A DNA stretch of 64,000 nucleotides from Catonella sp963539695 (lineage in GTDB: Bacteria; Bacillota; Clostridia; Lachnospirales; Lachnospiraceae), in assembly GCA_963539695.1 (NCBI GenBank), contig CAUTOC010000008.1, positions 1-64,000 of the forward strand, in the 5' to 3' direction. A program made the translations under genes and the position numbers. Position 1 is the first letter of the stretch. Every line of letters begins with the position of its first letter. Below are positions 59,025 to 64,000 of this stretch, in pieces. A model generated the notes under the pieces. It ran no database searches. It had not been told where the DNA came from and saw nothing but the letters and a program-made list of their open reading frames with translations.

Positions 59025-60917
59025 ATGCCAATAGATGTATCAAGGCTGCCAAACGGCAGTATTTCAACCGGAAGAGAATCTGCCGGAACAGCAAGAAACA
59101 GCGAAACTTCCCGTACTTCAGGAACAAACTCGAATTCCGGAAATATAAACTATAATACCCTGTCCAAAGGACAGGTATTTTCAGGACAGGTAACCAACAT
59201 TTCTCCGGGAAAATTAACCCTTACCTTTGAAAACGGGCAGACTATGACTGCCAAATACGATAACAATTCTGAACTTTCCATAGGTGATGCTGCAAGATTC
59301 AAGGTTGTAAGCAAAGAAGACGGACAGGTAACATTAAAAACCATACAGACAGGAAATACTCTTGAAAATGTAGTATATAAAGCTCTTGATGCTTCCGGTC
59401 TTCCATTTTCACCAAAGAATGAAGAGCTTGTCACTGCCCTTCTTAAAAATGGATATCCTGTCAATAAACAGATGATAAACGACATGCTTAGACAGTCTCT
59501 TAAAAATCCTGATATTTCTATGACAAATCTTGTACTTATGAATAAAGCGGGCCTTAATATTAATCCTGAAAGTACAAAAATGTTTGAAATGTATAGTAAT
59601 GGACAGGCTGAACTTACAGCAGCCACTACTAAGAATTTTAATGATATGTTAAGAATGATAGAAGGATTGCTTTCTAACGGCAACATAGAAGAAAGTGCGA
59701 AGCTTGCAGGTAGTATGTTGGATATTTTCAATATCGGTATTGAACCTGATGAATTGGTGGCATCTCTTATTGCCGATAATGAAACAGCCCCTGCCGTCAC
59801 AATTCCTGACAATCTCGCAAAACTGCTTGACGACCTTATATCAGAGGAGATTTCTATACCTGATAACAAAGACGGTACTGCTGCAAATAGTATAATTTTA
59901 ACTGAAAATACTCAGGTTTCTTACCTCTTAAATGAAGAACAGAGACTTGAAATATTTACTCTATTTGAAAATGCTGATGTAGATGTAGATGCTTCAAAAC
60001 TCCAACATCTCATAAAAGGAGAAATAACTGTATCTGAACTTTCAGAACTGTTGAAAATTCTTCCGGAAGCAGAGCATGCAACGCTGAATCCTATGATGAA
60101 TCAGATAGCCGACTTTATCGGTAAAGAGTTTCCTGTTTCAAATGAAATTTTAGCCGAACTTCTTCCTAACAGTGCTTCACTAAGTGAAGCTGCTGAACAT
60201 ATTAAAAACCTGTTAAATGCTGCAAATATCTCACTTGATATAAAACAGGCTTTGCTTAAATCGGACGATTTTCAAAAAACCCTTAAAATGCTTATGTATA
60301 CCGACTGGACCTTATCTGCTGAAGAACTTACGGAAAAAGATGCTGTTGCAAATCTTTACAGGAGAATGGATGTGCAAATAGAGAGATTAAAAGCCCTTGC
60401 CGATAATACTCCCGGAGCCGCCTCCGCAAAACTCTCTGCCGACTTAGGGCAGACTAAGCAGAATATGAATTTTATGAATGATATGAATCAAATGTATAAC
60501 TTTGTAGAATTGCCTATAAGGATGAACGGTCAAACCGCTACCGGAGATTTATATGTATATTCAGATAAACATAGAAAAAAAACTGCAAACGGAAACGGTA
60601 TCTCCTGTTTACTCCACCTTGATATGGAAAATCTTGGCGGAATGAATATACGAATAGAATTAAATGAAGGGCAAGTTTCTACCAAATTTTTCTTAAATGA
60701 TGATGTTTCCGGCAAACTGATAGCAAAACATTTAGATGAACTTGATGCGGCTATGACAAAGCAGGGTTTTACTCCTAAAAGTGAAGTAGTAAAAACTACT
60801 GATAAAGAAGATGAAAAAAAGCTTAAATCCGGCGGGTTTAATTTGATAAATGATTTTATTCCTTCTGAAGCTACAAATAATAATTATAGCAGATACACTT
60901 TTGATATGAGAGCATAA
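59025..60917 (+). CDS. Second FliK-like protein (flagellar hook-length control type)
   Basis: A 630-residue protein with a polar N-terminus (SerThrAsn-rich, 1-50), a small beta domain (GQVFSGQVTNISPGKLTLTFENG at about 50-75), a long helical middle part and a C-terminal domain (about 500-600: VELPIRMNGQTATGDLYVY, HLDMENLGGMNIRIELNEGQVSTKFFLND) similar to the FliK Flg_hook fold. Such proteins occur in motile Lachnospiraceae besides canonical FliK. A sigma-D-like promoter and flanking PilZ genes support a motility role. AAGGAGG precedes the ATG. Its exact task is unknown; it could control filament or hook switching under particular conditions. Confidence 0.65.
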   Translation: MPIDVSRLPNGSISTGRESAGTARNSETSRTSGTNSNSGNINYNTLSKGQVFSGQVTNISPGKLTLTFENGQTMTAKYDNNSELSIGDAARFKVVSKEDGQVTLKTIQTGNTLENVVYKALDASGLPFSPKNEELVTALLKNGYPVNKQMINDMLRQSLKNPDISMTNLVLMNKAGLNINPESTKMFEMYSNGQAELTAATTKNFNDMLRMIEGLLSNGNIEESAKLAGSMLDIFNIGIEPDELVASLIADNETAPAVTIPDNLAKLLDDLISEEISIPDNKDGTAANSIILTENTQVSYLLNEEQRLEIFTLFENADVDVDASKLQHLIKGEITVSELSELLKILPEAEHATLNPMMNQIADFIGKEFPVSNEILAELLPNSASLSEAAEHIKNLLNAANISLDIKQALLKSDDFQKTLKMLMYTDWTLSAEELTEKDAVANLYRRMDVQIERLKALADNTPGAASAKLSADLGQTKQNMNFMNDMNQMYNFVELPIRMNGQTATGDLYVYSDKHRKKTANGNGISCLLHLDMENLGGMNIRIELNEGQVSTKFFLNDDVSGKLIAKHLDELDAAMTKQGFTPKSEVVKTTDKEDEKKLKSGGFNLINDFIPSEATNNNYSRYTFDMRA

Positions 60918-60942
60918 AATACAATATAGCGTTATAATAAAA

Positions 60943-60993
60943 ACATCTGTAAATATTGTAAATTAAAGGATTAAACTACAATATTACAGATGT
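60943..60993. terminator. Bidirectional terminator between the FliK-like and PilZ genes
   Basis: Long stem ACATCTGTAAATATTGTA / TACAATATTACAGATGT (60943-60960 with 60977-60993, one bulge) with A/T tracts on both sides. It serves the two convergent genes. Confidence 0.85.
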
Positions 60994-61007
60994 TTTTATA
61001 TTAAAAT

Positions 61008-61379
61008 TTATCTTCCAAGTTTCTTTGCTATCTTATCTTCAAAATCATCAAATATATAATTAAGTACAGGTGGAAAACCTACGAACTCACATCCATAAGA
61101 AAAAGTTTTTTCATCAATCCGTGATTTTCTTACTATTTTAACAACACAGTAAAATGCGGAATGTAAATCATCTGTTACCTGTATTCTTGCATTAAAATAA
61201 AATTCAAGCGGCAGGTCGCTTTCACTGTGAAAACCTATTCCTCTTCTTGAAATATCTAAAACTTCGATAGGAGCATTTACATTTTTAATAACTTCATTAT
61301 CCTGCTTAAACAGCTCAGACACACCAAGTATAAGGTCTATCGGCAATCTTTCAGCTTTCCTCTTTTCCTTAAATTCCAT
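61008..61379 (-). CDS. Single-domain PilZ protein
   Basis: A 123-residue c-di-GMP receptor. RxxxR is at R7-R11 and DISRRG at 42-47, so ligand binding should be intact. It is a stand-alone PilZ domain without partner domain, probably an adaptor. The start at 61379 is chosen for its AGGAGGAGGG ribosome site; the frame is open for 20 further codons upstream, but they contain no conserved residues. It is convergent with the FliK-like gene. Confidence 0.82.
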   Translation of the reverse strand: MEFKEKRKAERLPIDLILGVSELFKQDNEVIKNVNAPIEVLDISRRGIGFHSESDLPLEFYFNARIQVTDDLHSAFYCVVKIVRKSRIDEKTFSYGCEFVGFPPVLNYIFDDFEDKIAKKLGR

Positions 61380-61469
61380 AACCCTCCTCCTTGTGAACGA
61401 ATTTAAGCTAAGTATATAACAATCAATAAAAATAATCAATAAAAACAGAATCTCTTCTTTTATTAATCT

Positions 61470-61498
61470 TTGACATTATCTCTAAACTGTACTATCAT
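61470..61498 (+). promoter_or_regulatory. Promoter of the MATE transporter gene
   Basis: TTGACA (61470-61475), a 17-base spacer and TATCAT (61493-61498) lie 88 bases before the ATG at 61587. The long leader between has no evident structure. Confidence 0.65.
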
Positions 61499-61586
61499 AG
61501 TTTACTATAATTATTTATTATGAATTTAAATGACTTATAAGAATATTATATAAAATATCTTGAAATTATTAGGAGAATAAAAAAAT

Positions 61587-62951
61587 ATGGCTGAAAAACA
61601 TATTAAAAATTCTTATAGAATGGACATGACCGAAGGACCTCTTACAGCAAAAATAATAAGATTTACCATTCCTGTTATGCTTTCAGCAATACTCCAGCTG
61701 CTTTTCAACACAGCCGATGTTATAGTTGTAGGAAGATTTGCAGGAAAAATTGCACTTGCTGCAGTAGGTTCTACCGGCTCTCTTATAAACATGCTTATAA
61801 GCCTTTTTATGGGTTTAGCTGTAGGAACCAATGTACTGGTTGCAAGGTATCAGGGGGCTAAAAATGATAAAGCTGTTTCTGAAACAGTGCATACTTCAAT
61901 CGCACTTGGAATAGTTGGCGGTTTCATTCTTCTTATTGCGGGAATTATAGCTGCAAGACCGCTTCTTGAAATTATGGCTACTCCTGAAGATGTTATAGAA
62001 CAATCCACACTTTATATGCGAATTATTTTCCTGGGTATGCCTTTAAGCCTGATACTTAACTTCGGAGCTGCAGTTCTTCGTGCAGTCGGAGATACCAAAC
62101 GTCCCTTATATTATCTCACTGTAGCCGGTATTGTAAATGTTGTACTAAACATATTTTTAGTTACAGTATTTAATTTAGGTGTGGCAGGTGTGGCTATTGC
62201 TACTATTATCTCTCAGGCTGTATCTTGTACCCTCATAATCCTTTGTCTAAAACGTGAAACAGGAGGGATTAAACTATATTTTAATAAAATAAAAATAACT
62301 CCCGATAAATGTATTAATATAATGAAAATAGGACTTCCTGCGGGGCTGCAAGGCTGCATTTTCTCTATTTCAAATGTACTTATACAGTCCTCTGTAAATT
62401 CCTTCGGCTCTACTGTTATGGCAGGAAATACGGCAGCAAATAATATAGAGGGCTTTGTGTATGTATCTATGAACTCTTTACATCAAACCTGCATAAGTTT
62501 TACCAGCCAAAACTTTGGTGCAAAGAAATTTAAACGCATAAGGATGGTACTTATAAATTGTCTTGTAATTGTTACAATAACCGGACTTTTACTTGGAAAC
62601 TCAGCTTATTTCTTAGGAAAATATCTGCTTTCAGTCTATAACAGTGAATCTGATGTAATAAGTTACGGGCTTACAAGGCTCTCAATTATAGCCACAATGT
62701 ATTTTTTATGTGGACTTATGGATGTAATGGTAGGTGCAATACGAGGTATAGGCTATTCTGTCCTTCCTATGATAGTTTCTCTTATAGGAGCCTGCGGACT
62801 TAGAATAGTTTGGATATATACTGTATTCTCACATTTCAAAACCTTACACATCTTATTTATTTCATATCCGGTAACTTGGACTATTACATTTTTAAGCCAT
62901 TTTATTTGTTATTACATAGTGACAAGAAAATATAAATTTAAGGAAACTTGA
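61587..62951 (+). CDS. MATE-family efflux transporter
   Basis: A 454-residue inner-membrane protein with about 12 helices in two homologous halves, the DinF/NorM-type fold. It begins DMTEGPLTAKIIRFTIPVMLSAILQLLFNTADVIVVGRF, the conserved MATE N-terminus. It exports cationic drugs or metabolites using an ion gradient; substrate unknown. AGGAG precedes the ATG. Its stop lies five bases from the convergent pflA stop. Confidence 0.92.
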   Translation: MAEKHIKNSYRMDMTEGPLTAKIIRFTIPVMLSAILQLLFNTADVIVVGRFAGKIALAAVGSTGSLINMLISLFMGLAVGTNVLVARYQGAKNDKAVSETVHTSIALGIVGGFILLIAGIIAARPLLEIMATPEDVIEQSTLYMRIIFLGMPLSLILNFGAAVLRAVGDTKRPLYYLTVAGIVNVVLNIFLVTVFNLGVAGVAIATIISQAVSCTLIILCLKRETGGIKLYFNKIKITPDKCINIMKIGLPAGLQGCIFSISNVLIQSSVNSFGSTVMAGNTAANNIEGFVYVSMNSLHQTCISFTSQNFGAKKFKRIRMVLINCLVIVTITGLLLGNSAYFLGKYLLSVYNSESDVISYGLTRLSIIATMYFLCGLMDVMVGAIRGIGYSVLPMIVSLIGACGLRIVWIYTVFSHFKTLHILFISYPVTWTITFLSHFICYYIVTRKYKFKET

Positions 62952-62956
62952 TAAAA

Positions 62957-63784
62957 TTATTTACCCTCATTTTCCCTTTTTTCCTTCATAGCCTGAAGTA
63001 TAATATTCTTTGCTGCAGCAGCCTCTTCCTTGCTTAAATTGGGAACTCCCTCAAGCGGATATTCCATACCGAGTTCTTTGTATTTATTTACTCCCATCGT
63101 ATGATAAGGAAGCACCTCAAGCCCTACTATATTGGAAAGTCCCGCCATAATCTCACCTACACCGCGAAGCTCTTTCCTCGTAAAAGTTATTCCCGGTACA
63201 ACTACATGCCTTATAGATATAGGTATCTTATGGGCTTCAAGAGCCTTTGCAAAAGCCCTGACAGGCTCTATAGAATTGGCAGTAAGTTCCTTATGTCCCT
63301 CGGATTCCGAATGTTTTATATCCAGCAAAACTAAATCCGTTACCTTAAACAGCTCCTCAAATTCAGCCAGCCTCTTTTCATAACTTTTATAAACTCCGCT
63401 GTTTAGGTATTCCTCTTCAGTCTTGCCCTTGTTAGCGGGCTTTAGAGGATAATATATTCCTGAAGTATCTAAACAGGTATGTATGCCTTCATTTTTTGCT
63501 CTCTGAAATAAAGCTGTTACAAATTTAATCTGACCTAAAGGTTCTCCTCCGGTACAGGTTATTCCACCTTTTCTATAAAATTCCTTTTTAGAATAATAGC
63601 CTGCAAATATTTCATCCAGAGTCATTTCCGTACCACCGGCAAATTCCCAAGTATCCGGATTATGACAATATTTACATCGCATTGGACATCCCTTTAAGAA
63701 AACTACATATCTTGTTCCCGGACCGTCTACCGTACCGAAAGTTTCTATAGAGTGTACTCTGCCTTTAATCTCTTCCTTTTTCAT
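62957..63784 (-). CDS. pflA: Pyruvate formate-lyase activating enzyme
   Basis: Radical SAM enzyme that generates the glycyl radical on PflB. The 275-residue protein has the cluster motif C33-x3-C37-x2-C40 in GCPMRCKYCHNP, the family opening IETFGTVDGPGTRYVVF, and GGEPLGQ near 85. It is slightly longer than the E. coli enzyme through an insert around residues 115-145. The ATG at 63784 is chosen because AGAGGTGG precedes it. The gene lies downstream of pflB, with a terminator in the gap, so expression needs read-through or an unseen promoter. Confidence 0.95.
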   Translation of the reverse strand: MKKEEIKGRVHSIETFGTVDGPGTRYVVFLKGCPMRCKYCHNPDTWEFAGGTEMTLDEIFAGYYSKKEFYRKGGITCTGGEPLGQIKFVTALFQRAKNEGIHTCLDTSGIYYPLKPANKGKTEEEYLNSGVYKSYEKRLAEFEELFKVTDLVLLDIKHSESEGHKELTANSIEPVRAFAKALEAHKIPISIRHVVVPGITFTRKELRGVGEIMAGLSNIVGLEVLPYHTMGVNKYKELGMEYPLEGVPNLSKEEAAAAKNIILQAMKEKRENEGK

Positions 63785-63796
63785 AAGCCACCTCTT

Positions 63797-63837
63797 AAAA
63801 AAGGCTGTCACACCAAATATACTTTAATGCGACAGCC
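63797..63837 (-). terminator. Terminator between pflB and pflA
   Basis: GGCTGTC / GACAGCC (63803-63809 with 63831-63837) with a 21-base loop, followed on the minus strand by six T. It lies 31 bases after the pflB stop and probably attenuates pflA expression relative to pflB. Confidence 0.75.
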
Positions 63838-63868
63838 ACATATTTTATCCCAAATCGGGATTTATTAT

Positions 63869-64000
63869 TTATACACCTTCGTGGAATGTTCTTGAGATTA
63901 CCTCATCCTGCTGCTCTTTTGTAAGTTTTACAAAATTTACCGCATAGCCGGATACACGAACCGTAAGCTGTGGATATTTCTCCGGATGAGCCTGCGCGTC
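63869..64000 (-). CDS. pflB: Formate C-acetyltransferase (pyruvate formate-lyase), C-terminal end only
   Basis: The last 43 residues of the glycyl-radical enzyme that splits pyruvate to acetyl-CoA and formate. It reads DAQAHPEKYPQLTVRVSGYAVNF and ends LTKEQQDEVISRTFHEGV. The radical glycine lies in RVSGY, as in all PflB proteins. The gene continues beyond the right edge of the window. Its place upstream of pflA is the usual order. Confidence 0.95.
   Translation of the reverse strand, partial: DAQAHPEKYPQLTVRVSGYAVNFVKLTKEQQDEVISRTFHEGV

Overview
The window looks like chromosome from a motile, anaerobic, low-GC member of the Clostridia, most likely family Lachnospiraceae. The support is a peritrichous-type fla operon placed directly behind topA-codY, a type III glutamine synthetase, the oxygen-sensitive pyruvate formate-lyase system, CodY control and AT-rich intergenic DNA. 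I cannot name the genus. Most genes lie on the minus strand and are ordinary core genes.

Region by region: 1-1740 holds the 3' part of ispF, a metallophosphoesterase, a dCMP deaminase and a tRNA-Met. 1944-6872 (plus) carries a GGDEF-EAL protein, the ribosome quality-control factor RqcH and a PHP-family phosphatase. 6862-10324 (minus) has mnmA, an IscR-like regulator and two rhamnosyltransferase-type glycosyltransferases. 10487-22613 (minus) is a flagellar basal body, export and hook operon in the order flgB-flgC-fliE-fliF-fliG-fliH-fliI-fliJ-ylxF-fliK-flgD-(small operon protein)-flgE. It starts at a duplicated promoter and ends at a strong terminator. In it fliF is split by a one-base frameshift, and flgD has a long Lys/Glu repeat tail. 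22861-28614 is codY, topA, dprA and comM.

28783-41995 is more accessory: an ion transporter, an Abi_2-like membrane protein, an ABC-2 exporter pair, and then the most interesting part of the window, 32674-38003. There a 31-residue Cys-containing precursor peptide (too short for routine gene calling), a radical SAM/SPASM maturase and an ABC exporter form a RiPP operon. A 56-residue secreted-peptide gene is transcribed divergently from it. A large regulator with two HTH modules and TPR-like helices faces the peptide gene convergently. A nested 57-bp palindrome sits between the two divergent promoters. I read this as a peptide-pheromone (RRNPP-type) quorum-sensing circuit controlling a radical-SAM natural product. 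It is followed by a polar amino-acid ABC importer, a DUF2500 protein and a MntP-type pump.

42070-57697 returns to core metabolism: GlnN, a YesL-like protein, a zinc-ribbon TPR protein, SerA/SerC, IlvB/IlvD, PurB, a sigma-like protein without region 4, and LeuS. A composite inverted-repeat element of about 450 bp lies between serC and ilvB; a related palindrome lies at 30172-30262. 57777-61379 carries two PilZ proteins flanking a second FliK-like protein, again flagellar or c-di-GMP linked. The window closes with a MATE transporter, PflA and the last codons of PflB.
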